Shown: in pieces, positions 1 through 10,981 of the stretch
Layout of the letters: every line of letters begins with the position of its first letter
Numbering within the stretch: the first letter of the stretch is position 1
Assembly (NCBI GenBank): GCA_026874595.1
Contig: CM049313.1
Location: forward strand, 66,640,659 to 66,704,658
Length of the DNA: 64,000 nt
DNA from: Sipunculus nudus
Lineage: Eukaryota; Annelida; Sipuncula; Golfingiida; Sipunculidae
Reading direction: 5' to 3'
Notes under the pieces: generated by a model
The model's input: the letters and a program-made list of their open reading frames with translations, nothing else
Database searches by the model: none
What the model was told of the DNA's origin: nothing
Translations under genes and position numbers: made by a program

Positions 1-2985
1 CTAACGAGGTATGCATATTTCCGTTTCCCTCTTCAGAAACAGTTTTCTTGCCTTAAAACGTACATTTAATTCATCTTTCATGTCTTCCTAAATTAGAGGT
101 TAAGTTAACCTATGTTGAATTAATGTCTTCCTCACATTAACCTGTACTTTATACGTCCAAAAAGAGTAACCAATTAAAGGTCATCGAAAACCGGAGGGCC
201 CCCGCGTCCCATTCCGGTTCTCAAATTAATGTAAAAATCACCACTGACCAGGTCTTCAAGGTCGACATATACCGGTGTACGAATTCCTTGCCACGAGCAC
301 AGCGCCACGAAATAAATGTTCACAAAATATTTGTACATATCTTATTGATACTGTAAACCACTGAAAATCTATATTTTCTTTTAATTTGTGAATAAAAAAG
401 GATCCAACAATTCTGTCAATTAATACATTTCCCCAACCCGGTAAAAGGCCCGGTATAATTGGTTTAATTATCAGCTAGTACATTCTATTACATAGGTAAC
501 GTTCAAAGTAAATCTGCAATCGAAAACGGGCCATATTTGACGTTCTACAACAGATCAAGCCCATTTTTAAAATAATTTATTATGGCTTATCGGTATATTC
601 GTTTTTAAAAGATGGGAAAATGGCAACCCGAAGGCTGTTCGGCGAACGATACCATAAATTTTGGTGTATCATTGGGGCGTACATACAACAGAGGCCAAAT
701 CGGGAACGGTCGGCCGGTCGAGGTGTTCCGAATGAGAAAGCGCGGTCTATTGCATTAAGGGCAGGGTCACATTGGGTCGGGCCATAGTTTAGGGGGTAAC
801 ATGTTTGCCCCCCTTACTTACCAGCTGGTACATACCATATTTCATCCCCTCAGCATTTTGCCAATTAAAAGAATGTCATTTATCGCTAAAAAATAGGATT
901 TAATGTGAATCACTAAAAATATGAGTTCCTAACGAAAACCTGTCATAATATTGTCTTCAGACATAAATGAAATGCAGTCGTTCAAAAATTATAAAAAAAA
1001 AAAACCGACTGACAATATGACATGAATCATCTGTTTCCACAACATTGTTGAACCCAACCATTATAAGCACAATTAAATGATTCATGTAATTTTTTAAAGA
1101 TGAAATCTGAACTTAATTTTTAATTGCGAAATAACTCTTGGCCTATACGAAGGATGCACATCGGACTAAGGTTTCTAATTGTCGTTAGTTTCTGAAGCAA
1201 GAACATTTTTTAATGAACATTGTAAATAAACTTTCACACCACACGAGTTAGACACCCTCTCCTACAGCCAACCACCTCATCCGTTACACACCCTCAGCGG
1301 TCGGGCTACCATGAAAATACTCGCTGCCCCCTATAATATGGGGTTCCGGATCCACCACTGATATTATCATTTTATGAAGAAAAAATGAAGGGTTAGATTT
1401 TGTTTACCTTGCCTGCATGTATGTGTGTTATGGGGCTTGGGGGTAATTTGTGGTGGTATTTGCACCCCCTCCCAGATTGAGCCCCTCCCGGATCATATGA
1501 GGGTAATATAGGAGATGTATTTCACTGCCATTCAGACGGGTATATATTTGGAATTCTCTATCGTTAGAAGGGGAGATACTACATAAGGCCATGTGTCTGA
1601 TGTGCTGCGCGACCCGATTGTTAAGCCAAAGCTTATATAGACTTAATAAAGGATTGCTACCAGAATAAATTAAACTTTCGATTTAAATCGTAATAAAAAA
1701 TCTAAAACGCACGAGTGGGACATCCGGTTTCACAATTTTTAATTTGCCGTACGACAAAAAAAATAGTCCCGGGCATTTCTTCGCAATGTCAACGAAATGT
1801 CAACAAACTCGCAAAACAAAATCGGTAGCGGCGTAGTATAAACAGATGAAAGATATTTGTCGGATATACTGGTCATCTTGTTGTCGCCATTTTGGCGTTG
1901 AGCATGCCCAAAATGGCGAACATGGGTCTCAGCATTCAGTTGCGTGAGGTCAAATGATCGCAAGGTGAAAGTCGTGGTAGAATCATATCAAATCTCTTTC
2001 CTGGCAAACGTGAGATTTCCTTAATTGCCGACGCCGATTCAAAAGTTCCGATGCCGATAAACGTTACACGTCATCAGGTTGACATGGTTCACACCTCACG
2101 TTACAATGTCTCACACATTGCCGGTGTCGTCAAAGACGTGTCTCGATGTGGCATCGGCTTAACACCGAGGTAAATTCGGGGTAACAGCGGACATCGGGAA
2201 ATTTTTCAACATGTTATTTTTTAATCAGGTTGACCTCGGGGCAGATTGGAAGTGACCCAGGCAATCGTGTGAGCGAGGCATAAATTCTAAGGTTTCTATA
2301 TGGCTTTTTTCCCAGCACTTCCTTGCACTGACGTACAACATAGTGCAATTAACACAAGCCTGAGTCCAAGCTAGGTTTTCGCAAGGATTGCAATCCACAA
2401 ACGTCAGTGTCCTCTGATCAGTCGAAATATATAATTCTATTGGCTAACGGTAATTGTGACTTCTTATAACCTTGTTCGAATAACAGCATTGCAGGTGTAT
2501 GTGTGTTTGTACGAAGATTCTCCCTAAAATAACAATACACTGAGTCTCAGCTATACAGAAGGCATAGTGGTTTCTCGTGCAATATCGTGGTGTGCTTTCG
2601 TGTCGTGTGGGTGCCATACTTCGTACAAGTAATCCTGATAAGCTTTTTTTATCTTACTCCAGCAGGGGCGATTCCAGGGGGTAAACCAAGGGTGTTAAAA
2701 AAAGTTGTTGTGGTATTTGCTCAATTACTTAGGCTTATTGGAGTTATGGGCCTTTTGAATGTATCAATCCCTCGGTGTAAACGGTTAACTCCTTAATCCG
2801 AAATGTTGACCCACCCGTAACCCCCACCCCCATCCCCCACCGATGTTAAGATTTACCAGGAGGAAAGATGTAACAGTAAAGGTTGGGTGTATAGTCTGAT
2901 ATCACCGACGACGTCAATCTCATCCTAATTTACACTTTGGCCTCCTGGTTTTCGGTTCTGTTCATTATTTATGTTTTCTCAGTTT
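1..2985. other. Intergenic DNA, no gene recognised
   Basis: Only short open frames without family resemblance or plausible splice context are present on either strand. The stretch at about 500-830 is weakly similar in order and motifs to 34020-34330 (both hold AATGGCAACCCG followed by similar short blocks), so part of it may be an old dispersed repeat. Nothing else could be supported. Confidence 0.6.
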
Positions 2986-2989
2986 ACTA

Positions 2990-3395
2990 GAGAGTCTACA
3001 ACCCAAGTAGCCATAACATTAACGCCATTACGGCGCTCTGACATTAGAGAGTCTGCGACCAGCGTCAGAGTACCTTTACATCTTCTATCAGGGACCGCCC
3101 AGTAAAGCTCGATAAAGATGCAAATATTTTCGGATTTTTACAACGCCTGATGGCTTATAAGTACGAATCACTTGACATAAACCAAAGAAAATGACTTGTT
3201 AACACAGAGATGGATCTTCACTTTTGTTTGTGTGCTCACGTGTGTTCTTTTGTGTTAATCCATCTAACGCAACCCAAAGTAAAAATTATCGGCCGTTTAC
3301 CATGATATCGATGCTACAGGATGGATGACCGTTGCAGTGTGTTCCCCTGTGTTGCTTGTGTCACGACTCAAGTAGGCTTACCAGTCAAACATATA
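2990..3395 (+). repeat. Dispersed repeat, copy related to 43890-44415
   Basis: Blocks occur in the same order and orientation as in 43890-44415: a GATGCnAATATTTTCG block, a GATGGCTTATA / CATGGCCTACA block, CATAAACCA, TCTTTTGTGTTAAT-like text, GGCCGTTTACCA / GGCTGTTTACCA, and CAAGTAGGCTTACCAG / CAAGTAAGCTCACCAG. No coding frame is conserved. The copies are strongly diverged. Ends are uncertain and the class is unknown. Confidence 0.5.
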
Positions 3396-4228
3396 AAATG
3401 CCTTAGTGATGTATTCACGGTAACCACAATAGGTGCTAGAAAGTTATTCGTTTTTCATCTGCTTGCCTCCAATAACCAGCAGGCAATCACACCTTTGTGG
3501 TGAGAGGCGCTCTCTTGTGGTAGGGTGACATCGATCAGTGTAAGTCATCCACCGCGATTGGTATCGGCCTGATGCATTTTTGAATGAAGAAAACGTATTG
3601 ATGCCTGATTGAAAAATGTGCTTTGCTTAAAACCGTTTGTAACGGATTTTGTATTAAAGGGGTCCATAATGAAGAACATACTTAAATACAAATATATATA
3701 ATACCTTACGAGTCCGGTCTGACACGGTGACCGATGCCAATTTGGTGCTCCTATGGGGTTTCAATTAGCATTTACTAAGCTGTTTTGAATCCTGCCCTGA
3801 ATGGGATATAGAATTAATTGAAGTTTTATTAACCAAGACATCACTTTATAGGGCATAATGATTTTCTTTATAGAACGGCAGCTCTCAAGACATGTCGATC
3901 ATTATGGCATCATGTTATTTTCATTAATAATACAGACATTATTGACGTCATCATATAATCTGCTGTATGATGGTACTGTGCATCTTATTATAATTGTGAC
4001 TGTTATTATGTTTATGGAATCAGGGTAGACATCAACCACGAAGGGACTGTGTTTAATTTGCAATACGTAAGAATCCAACCTTTTAGTCTTTTCAATCATA
4101 TACTGGTGCATACGCACTATCAGGGATCTTCGAAAATATGTACAGAATATTTTATAACCTGTAATATGAAATACATATATGTCAACAAATGTATTTTGAT
4201 GACAACAAGACATTTGATTTAAACGCAT

Positions 4229-4231
<3 letters not shown>

Positions 4232-4291
<60 letters not shown>
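4232..4291. repeat. (TA)n microsatellite
   Basis: Uninterrupted TA dinucleotide run of about 60 bases in the 5' flank of unit 0. Short open frames across it that read IYIYIY are artefacts of the repeat. Confidence 0.95.
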
Positions 4292-4292
<1 letters not shown>

Positions 4293-4544
4293 AGTTTTAT
4301 AAGAGTGATGCAAACTATACAAGGAGTTATACAAACTCAAGCCAGTTTTGTATGGATGTCCAGGCATGGTGTTTTGAACCATTTCTGCACTTATTGAATG
4401 ACCAGCTTTTGTGTCCTTTGTATTTAAGTTACTTATTCCCCTACCTTTTCTGTAGAAGTTATCTAATTTCTGGCTTACTCTACATACATACATGTATTAG
4501 TGGACTGTATAGTGAATTCATGTTGAGAAAAGTTTTATAACGCC

Positions 4545-4880
4545 ATTGTTGACAAACAGAAAAACCATGAAACGTAAGGTGGTTCGTTGGGTATGTACTG
4601 AAGTTGAAAGGTCACTAGTTGCAAAAACCCTTGCAAAACTCTGGTTCGTCTGACCTGCCGCCAGGTGTCGTTGTTGAATTTTTTTCGATTATTTTGGCGG
4701 GCATGTTATGAACACGTGGATCGATATAAACTACGCGAAAAGAATGAATAGGCCATGGGATAGGCGTTTTCTTGCCAGTTGTTTGTAAAAGGTTCAAGGG
4801 ATTTTCTTTGAAGTTAGATATTGAAAGGCCCCTTTGACAGTATGCAGGTAACGCCAGTAAAACGTGCCAGACTTCCAAGC
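4545..4880 (+). repeat. Dispersed repeat shared with 55185-55530
   Basis: The order GTTGACAAACAGAAA, GTTGAAAGGT, AGTTGCAAAA, CGCCAGGTGTC, TTGTTGAATT, ATGTTATGAACACG, GGCGTTTTCT is repeated with substitutions at 55185-55530 in an intron of the PEBP gene, in the same orientation. Part of it also belongs to the cyclin-F unit. Its class is not recognised. The TA at 4841-4842 is the empty target of the element described at 9879. Confidence 0.55.
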
Positions 4881-5374
4881 TGAGAAATATTGTTAAATTA
4901 ATACACTAACCAGAAAAAACTGTACTCTGTCCAGTACCCTACTGTGCTCCGTGTCCACTGTCAAGTAATATATGTATAAGTAATTAGTGAACTCCGCAAT
5001 CAATCAGCAAACCGAGTTTTGGTGAATTACTGACAAGTCACGGCCTCCTGTTGATCATCGTCCGTCGACCGTGGGCCAATCACGTGATCGTCTTTGTATG
5101 ACGGGACTGTTATGGACGGTTTACTTTCACCCAGCTCAAACCCCCTAACCGGCTACGATGAGCAATACTAACATGACTGCTATTCATATGAAAGAACTAA
5201 ATTTATAACAGTAAATATTCCTCCTCGAACGAACGAATAGTGATCATAAATATCATGCTAAACCATCATATAAAACAAAATTAACGTTAAAATACGATCG
5301 TCTCATTATTAGAAATATTATTAAAACTTTTTATTATAATTTATATTCTTTAGATCGTTATCAATAATTATACT

Positions 5375-5386
5375 ATAATAATAATA

Positions 5387-5431
<45 letters not shown>

Positions 5432-5443
5432 TAATAATAATAT
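5375..5443. repeat. (AAT)n microsatellite
   Basis: AAT/ATA trinucleotide run with minor interruptions. Paralogous units carry shorter runs at about 11519-11541 and 17258-17274. The next 400 bases are very AT-rich with TTATATTATATT patterns and no gene. Confidence 0.9.
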
Positions 5444-6337
5444 AATCCTTTATTTTACTTTAACACTTAGTATTTTCACTACTTATCTTCATGACGTTGA
5501 TAATAATGATAAGTAGCAATAGTGACATTATTTAATTCCGCTTTCTAATATAAAGTACAGAAATGATACACATATAAATTTAAATATTATATCAAGCATT
5601 GGGTATAGTGTTGCGTACTGGCCTCAAGTAGAATAATGTAAAATACCACCAGTCAATAAACGATGCTTATCAATAAAAAAGGAAGGAAAATTGAAGTTAT
5701 ATTATATGATATTGTATTGGTTTTATTCTTTTGCTGCATTGGTTTGATATTTTATTATAATATGATATATTATATCATATTATATTATGTTATGTAAGAT
5801 TTTATATTATTTTATTATATTTTTTTAATTATATGGTTTTATATTGTATTGGTGTAATAATATATTATATTATATTTTTTAGATGGAAGTTTGAGGTGGA
5901 ACTATTTTATTTGTTTACCATATTGAGATATTTATCAAAAACCTTCTGCGGCAAAGATTTATTTTTTATCCATTTTTATCATACAAAGATTCAAAGTACC
6001 TATGCGAGATATGATATAATGTTGTATCGTTTTGTGTATTTCATGTTATTTTAACCATTTTATTAATGGTAAGCCCTGTCCTTTTTTACGGTATAAAGCA
6101 TATATATAAACAAATCCTAATTTTTATTTGATAGGATTACTGAATAAAATAACTTGACGATTCGAAGAAGAAATTATGTTATAATGTCAGGTACATTTTA
6201 CTGATAACTAGTGTAACATCGTAAGTATCCATCATATTAATGAACAAAGCACAACTCACTAATGAAGTTACGAGTCCTTGCCCGCTGAAGCCTGGCGTAA
6301 AACCAACACGCTCAGACAGGTAGAGCACCTGAATTAG

Positions 6338-6427
6338 CCAATCAGACATTCCGTAATACGTTTATCACTGGGTACCAGATGTAATATAAACAGTTCAACA
6401 GATGACTTGGGTCGTACGTAGTCAGTC
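6338..6427 (+). promoter_or_regulatory. CCAAT/TATA promoter of cyclin-F copy 1
   Basis: CCAATCA at 6338-6344, ATATAAA at 6384-6390 inside GGTACCAGATGTAATATAAA, and an initiator-like TCAGTC at 6422-6427, about 60 bases before the ATG at 6486. The same arrangement precedes all four gene copies. TATA-to-initiator spacing is about 40 bases, slightly long, so the exact start site is uncertain. Confidence 0.6.
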
Positions 6428-6485
6428 CTTGCACATCCTAGTCTTCAGTTAATGACCAGAAGGAATATCAAATAAAGCTACAAAC

Positions 6486-8225
6486 ATGAAAGTACGAAGA
6501 CCATACGGCAAGAAAACCAAAAAGTGCGTGCAAAGTGTTGAAATCTCCAATCGTGGCTGCATTTGGATTTTACCAGAGGAAGTGCTGATCCACGTATTCG
6601 GAGGACTGCATATTCGTGATCTACTCAGTCTCAGATCAACCTGCAGTTACTTCCAGCAGCTTATCGATGATAACTGTTGTCTGTGGACGTCGGCTGGATT
6701 CAGTGACACTTGGCCCACCGACTCCACCTTTGATCACTTTGAACGTGCGGCAAACGGGGGTAATATCGAAGCCATGGTGAAGTTGGCCATCGCGTATTTA
6801 TACCAAGAAGGCATGACTGGGGATTCCTCGGGCGAACACACTGAAGCAAATGGGTACCTGGCAGCCGAATGGTTCATGCAAGTTGAAATGCTGACTCAAC
6901 ACATGATGCCTTTTACGTGGTTGTTCATCCGCCCGCCATGGGGACCTCCTGGGATTAAAGAGTATGTACTCAGGAACATGACGGTCTACTGCGAACTGGA
7001 CGCCGATCCCGCTATTTGTCTGTGTATTGCAAAGTCACTGCTACATATTGAGGATGAAGACACGTTGACTAGGGCACGCAGATTCCTACAGATTGCGGCA
7101 CAAGCAGGGTCCAGCGAAGCCACTATGATGCTGTGGAAAGAAAAAGCCAGTAACATGTTGGATGACAGGTCACGTGAGCTCAGTAACATCCGAGATCTTC
7201 GAGATATCGCAAGACGTGGAAACGAACAAGCACAACTAGAATTATGTAAATTGTACGCTAGAGGGTGCCATGGTGGCATCCCATCATGCAATGCGTCATT
7301 GTATGTAAGGGATTTCATAAAAAATTCGAAACCTACAAATATACTAGTTAACTCATCAGCCAGTATGCCAACTAATTATATGAGGTACATCTTGGTCGAC
7401 TGGATGGTGGAGGTGGCCAGCGAGAAAGAATTCAGCAACCAAACTTTACATGTTGCTGTCAGCGTCGTGGACAGGTACCTGAGGTCACGAAGTGTAAGCT
7501 TTTCCCGCGTGCAGCTTCTTGGAGTGGCTGCTTTGGTGATCTGTTCCCGCCTATTTGAACCAAACATCTTGGCGATCCGCGAAGCAGCGTGGCTGACAGA
7601 AAATACGTACGTCTATGACGATGTCGTCAAAATGATGGCTGAAATCACGGCGGTGCTGAAAGGAAACTTCAGAACTCTAGTCACATTGGATTATGTTAAT
7701 CTGATATCACAAGCGGCAAGTGATGACGTCGTTACTCGGCACGTGGCGGAATACGTTTGTGAACTATCTTTGTTGCAGAGCAGTTTCTGTAAAATCCCTC
7801 AGGGGAAAATTGCTGCTTCCTGTGTCCTTATAGCAAGATTAATCACGAAACAGCAAAGTGCATGGCCACGCCACCTGGTGGACAGGACTGGATTTAATAT
7901 GTCAAATCTCATGCCCACGGTGCTACAACTTCACAAAAAGTGCCTTGATGCGCCTGACCTTGTGGATCATCGTCACGTCACACTAAAAACTGTAAAGGAA
8001 AAATACGCAGCCGATGAATACAGCAGTGTGAGTAAATTACAAGTCCCCACGTGGAGTAAGATGTGTGAAATACTTGGTGTTAAGGCTACACCCAACGATG
8101 TCAGTGAACAACAGGTGAACTTTGTAGGAGATGTCATTACATCTCCCAAACGGGCAACAAAACCTGGTTCAAGTCAAGGACATTTTTCATCAGAAATGTC
8201 TGGAGAAATAGATGTTTCGTACTAG
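6486..8225 (+). CDS. Cyclin-F-like F-box protein, copy 1, intronless
   Basis: Single-exon frame of 579 residues. Residues about 28-68 form an F-box (LPEEVLIHVF, then the DLLSLRSTC helix) of the kind that recruits SKP1 into SCF ubiquitin ligases. Residues about 85-135 and 195-265 are Sel1-like helical repeats (GNIEAMVKLAIAYLYQEG). A cyclin N fold spans about 275-395 with MRYILVDWMVEVA at 299-311, including the hydrophobic patch that docks RxL substrates, and a cyclin C fold spans about 400-510. Domain order matches animal cyclin F, which marks substrates for ubiquitination in G2. Vertebrate cyclin F is near 790 residues and has introns; this copy ends just after the cyclin C fold, so the PEST-rich tail is absent. 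A short basic stretch (SPKRAT, 553-558) remains near the end. The ATG has A at -3 and starts the block conserved in all copies. It was probably born by retroposition; no poly-A tract or target duplication was found to prove this. Confidence 0.9.
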   Translation: MKVRRPYGKKTKKCVQSVEISNRGCIWILPEEVLIHVFGGLHIRDLLSLRSTCSYFQQLIDDNCCLWTSAGFSDTWPTDSTFDHFERAANGGNIEAMVKLAIAYLYQEGMTGDSSGEHTEANGYLAAEWFMQVEMLTQHMMPFTWLFIRPPWGPPGIKEYVLRNMTVYCELDADPAICLCIAKSLLHIEDEDTLTRARRFLQIAAQAGSSEATMMLWKEKASNMLDDRSRELSNIRDLRDIARRGNEQAQLELCKLYARGCHGGIPSCNASLYVRDFIKNSKPTNILVNSSASMPTNYMRYILVDWMVEVASEKEFSNQTLHVAVSVVDRYLRSRSVSFSRVQLLGVAALVICSRLFEPNILAIREAAWLTENTYVYDDVVKMMAEITAVLKGNFRTLVTLDYVNLISQAASDDVVTRHVAEYVCELSLLQSSFCKIPQGKIAASCVLIARLITKQQSAWPRHLVDRTGFNMSNLMPTVLQLHKKCLDAPDLVDHRHVTLKTVKEKYAADEYSSVSKLQVPTWSKMCEILGVKATPNDVSEQQVNFVGDVITSPKRATKPGSSQGHFSSEMSGEIDVSY

Positions 8226-8483
8226 TAGGACATTACTGAAAAACATAAGTCTTCTAATAGGGTGCTTTAATGAAATTCGAATTCACACACTGTGACGTCA
8301 GTACACTGACCACATGCTGCATGCTTAAGACTGTCTCCCAGAGAGAAAATAGACTGATTTTAACTCTGTACTTAAAGTGTTTACTTCTAGTGTATTGTAT
8401 TAGAGGTACCTCATTTGAAAGCTGACATTTGATAATGTGTTATACACATATATGTAAATTTGTCCATATACATGTATGTTTCT

Positions 8484-8489
8484 AATAAA
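8484..8489 (+). terminator. Candidate polyadenylation signal, cyclin-F copy 1
   Basis: AATAAA about 260 bases after the stop, in TTTCTAATAAAAAATACG. Copy 2 keeps it at 14499-14504. The matching position reads AACAAA in copy 3 (about 20250) and AATATG in copy 4 (about 28547), so those copies would need another signal. Confidence 0.45.
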
Positions 8490-9009
8490 AAATACGAGTA
8501 AAAAAATGATCAGTCTGATAATAATATTAAAGCGGTATTAAATGCGCTATCGTCTTTTGCATATATATTTTACGTGTCGTTAACATTATAAGACAATAAA
8601 AGTAAACTGTATAATACATTCTTCTTCATTTCATGATAAGTCATCTGTATATAGATCACAATAAGGGACACTTTTTTCATACAGGAACACACATAGTATA
8701 CACATACATACACATAAGCATGTACAAAAATGTGTTCGTATAAATATTTAAATTCATCAACTGTGAATACAAAAAGATCAATAAATGATAAGAATCGAAA
8801 TAATGTTGTTTTTCAATATTAATACCGCGAGGCTGCAGTTTAAGAGAATGATTCTTCAGAGATTATATTTTCTCATCGCCCATCGCCCAGTTGAGCTAAT
8901 CACACATTTCTCTTGAATAAAGGTATAATGTCTGTTTATATATACAATAAGATAAATGTCTGTGACAAGTGCCGGCATTCATATATGTATGTATGATTAG
9001 TTCCCTCTA

Positions 9010-9047
9010 GCACCCCCCCCCCCAGCAAAATTCTGGATCCGCCCCTG
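9010..9047 (+). repeat. 3' end fragment of a CAG-ended inverted-repeat element
   Basis: A C-run followed by CTGGATCCGCCCCTG, the same right terminus as the complete elements at 10761-10981 and 34763-34980. No left terminus was found. The same fragment recurs at 14965-15009 in the next unit, with a longer C-run. Confidence 0.6.
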
Positions 9048-9603
9048 CAACCCTCCATTTTTTAACACATGTTCGTATGGTCATACATTCCAGTGCGGTT
9101 GCCAGCTTTGAACAAAAAAATGCGGCAGTCTTATTCAGGGTCTTGGCCGTCGACTATACCCCCTATAACCAGTACGCAATCATTCATGGATGGTTAGTGG
9201 TATAAGGTGATACCGAATAGTATGTCATCGGTCGAAATTGGAATCGGCCTAAATGGCATGTTTGAATGAAACTTGTTTGAAGAACTGCTTACCTGTTTAT
9301 AATAGATTTTACATGAATATTGATCATTGAAGGACATACTTAAGACAAATGTAAATGTAATAATATACGAAACCGGTCTGAAACGGTAACCGGTGTCAGT
9401 TTGGTGTTCATATTGGGTTTACAATCAGCTTTAACTTAGCTCTTTTGAATCGTTATCTTGGTGGGATTTAGAAGTAATTACTTTTTTAACAGACACCAAT
9501 ATAATGTGCATAATGGATGTTTTTCAGACACATGATAATGGCATCATTTCACATTTCATTTATAATAAAGAAATGTATCAGTTTATATGACGTCATCAAA
9601 AGT

Positions 9604-9840
9604 CAGCCGTTTTTGAGATCCAGCCGATCGGACATTTCTTTCCAGAAAATAAAATAATTCAATTTTGATAAGATTGCCTTTGTAATGTAGTGCTTTCACC
9701 TGTTAAGCAAAACAATTCTGTTATTATCATGCTTTTTCCTGATCATATGACATTTTTATAGTAAAATACAAAAAAAGGTGAAAGAAAATCGCCCTCGTGC
9801 ACAGAATTCCTAAAAAATGCCTGAGAACCTTTTTTTGGGC
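9604..9840. mobile_element. Fragment of the Harbinger-like inverted-repeat family
   Basis: Internal text CAGCCGATCGGACATTTCTTTC, the CATGCTTTTTCCTGATCATA block and terminal GCCTGAGAACCTTTTTTT match the complete elements at 50214-50541 and 24666-24891. The terminal GGCC on the left is missing. The same fragment occurs at about 15365-15600. Confidence 0.6.
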
Positions 9841-9878
9841 GTTACATGTTAGATATTGAATAGGCCCCTTTGACAGTA

Positions 9879-10328
9879 AAGGGGGTTTAACATCGGGCCT
9901 ACGTCGAGTTGCTAGGTGCGGCGTACCGAATATGCAGAGGTTACGCTGTGCAAACGTTGGCCTACGTGGAAATATGCCGAGGGACGCACAGGCATACGTG
10001 AGATGGACGCCAAAATATTAAACCTGTTTATTTTTTCGCGTATACTGTCGGCGTAGAGCCCTGGACGCAGAAAGTATGCAGTTTTTACGCAAGTCTACGC
10101 AACACTGCGCTACTGTACGCCAGACCTACTTATACATAAGCACACCTACTTATACCCTATGCCTGTTGTACGACAATTGCACATGCCGTGTAGGTACTCG
10201 GTGCCTATGCACAGGGTACGCAACCATACGTCAACCTACCAACATATTTCTTTGAGTACGCAGTCTAATTTCGGCGTACTCGGAACGCCGCAAAACGCAA
10301 CTCTTCGTAGGTCCGGTGTGAAACCCCC
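9879..10328. mobile_element. TA-target inverted-repeat element rich in TACGC motifs
   Basis: Left end AAGGGGGTTTAACATCGGGC followed by CTACG, right end CGTAGGTCCGG then TGTGAAACCCCC; these are imperfect inverted repeats of about 25 bases. The interior is full of GTACGC/TACGC motifs and carries no transposase frame. The homologous site in unit 0 (4841-4842) reads GACAG-TA-TGCAGG without insertion, and the duplicated right end at 10656-10675 keeps CCCCCT-TA-TGCAGG. This supports insertion at TA with TA duplication, as in Tc1/mariner-type elements. Non-autonomous. Unit 2 has the same insertion at 15639-16083, inherited by duplication. Confidence 0.75.
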
Positions 10329-10760
10329 AAAGCAGGTCACGCTAGCAAAACGTACCCCACTCCCCTGGTGAGAAATACTGTTAATACACTAACTAGAATA
10401 AACTGTATTCCCCAGTATCCTACTGTCTCACTATTAAGTAAAGAGTATTTATAATGTCTACCCTGTTCAATCAGTCATACAGACAAGTCGATGTTGGCCC
10501 TAGGGCTACAAGTAAATCACGCCCTCCTATTGAGTGTCACAGGGTAAGCAACCATACGTCAGCCTACCAACATTTTTTTTTAGTACGCAGTATAATTTCG
10601 GCGTACATTTCGGCGTACTAGGTATGCTGCAATACGCTACTCTTCGTAGGCTCGGTGTGAAACCCCCTTATGCAGGTCACGCCAGAAAACGTACCGGACT
10701 CCCCTAGTGAGAAATACTGTTAATACACTAACTACAATCAACTGTACTCCCCAGTATCCT
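10210..10760 (+). repeat. Tandem duplication of about 328 bases
   Basis: CACAGGGTACGCAACCATACG at 10210 recurs as CACAGGGTAAGCAACC at 10538. The right end of the TA-target element and about 200 bases of flank (GAGAAATACTGTTAATACAC, CCCAGTATCCT) follow in both. The second copy is interrupted at 10761 by another element. The same arrangement is present in unit 2 from about 15970. Confidence 0.75.
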
Positions 10761-10981
10761 CAGAAGCGGATCCCGGGGGGGGGGGGGGGGTCCAGGGGGT
10801 CCGGACCCCCCCCCCTTTTCATAAGAAACAACGTTTTTTTAAGGGCTTCAGACAAAATTTTGCCGCCTGGACCCCACCCCCCTTTTTCAGAACTGAGAAC
10901 CTTTTTGTAAGTGGTTTCATTTGTTCAACTGGGTTGGACCCCCCCCCCCCTTTTTTTTCCTAAATCCTGGATCCGCCCCTG
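10761..10981. mobile_element. CAG-ended inverted-repeat element with 5-bp target duplication
   Basis: Starts CAGAAGCGGATCC and ends GGATCCGCCCCTG, inverted termini of 13 bases with two mismatches. It is flanked by ATCCT at 10756-10760 and 10982-10986. The interior has long G- and C-runs and no coding frame. Terminal CAG..CTG with 5-base duplications recalls some hAT-related non-autonomous elements; the superfamily is inference. Confidence 0.75.

Larger units (their letters stand above)
3518..9170 (+). repeat. Cyclin-F tandem unit 0 (diverged 5' flank plus copy 1)
   Basis: About 3 kb of flank upstream of copy 1 aligns in order with the flank upstream of copies 2 and 3: GGTATCGGCCTGATGCAT and GGAATCGGCCTAAATGGC, then the CCGGTCTGA..CGGTGACCG block, GACGTCATCAT, AGATATTGAA..GGCCCCTTTGACAGTA, the CACGTGATCGTC block and ACATGACTGCTATTCATA. 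It is much more diverged than those two are from each other. It lacks the mobile insertions they carry, so it preserves the empty state. Confidence 0.75.
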
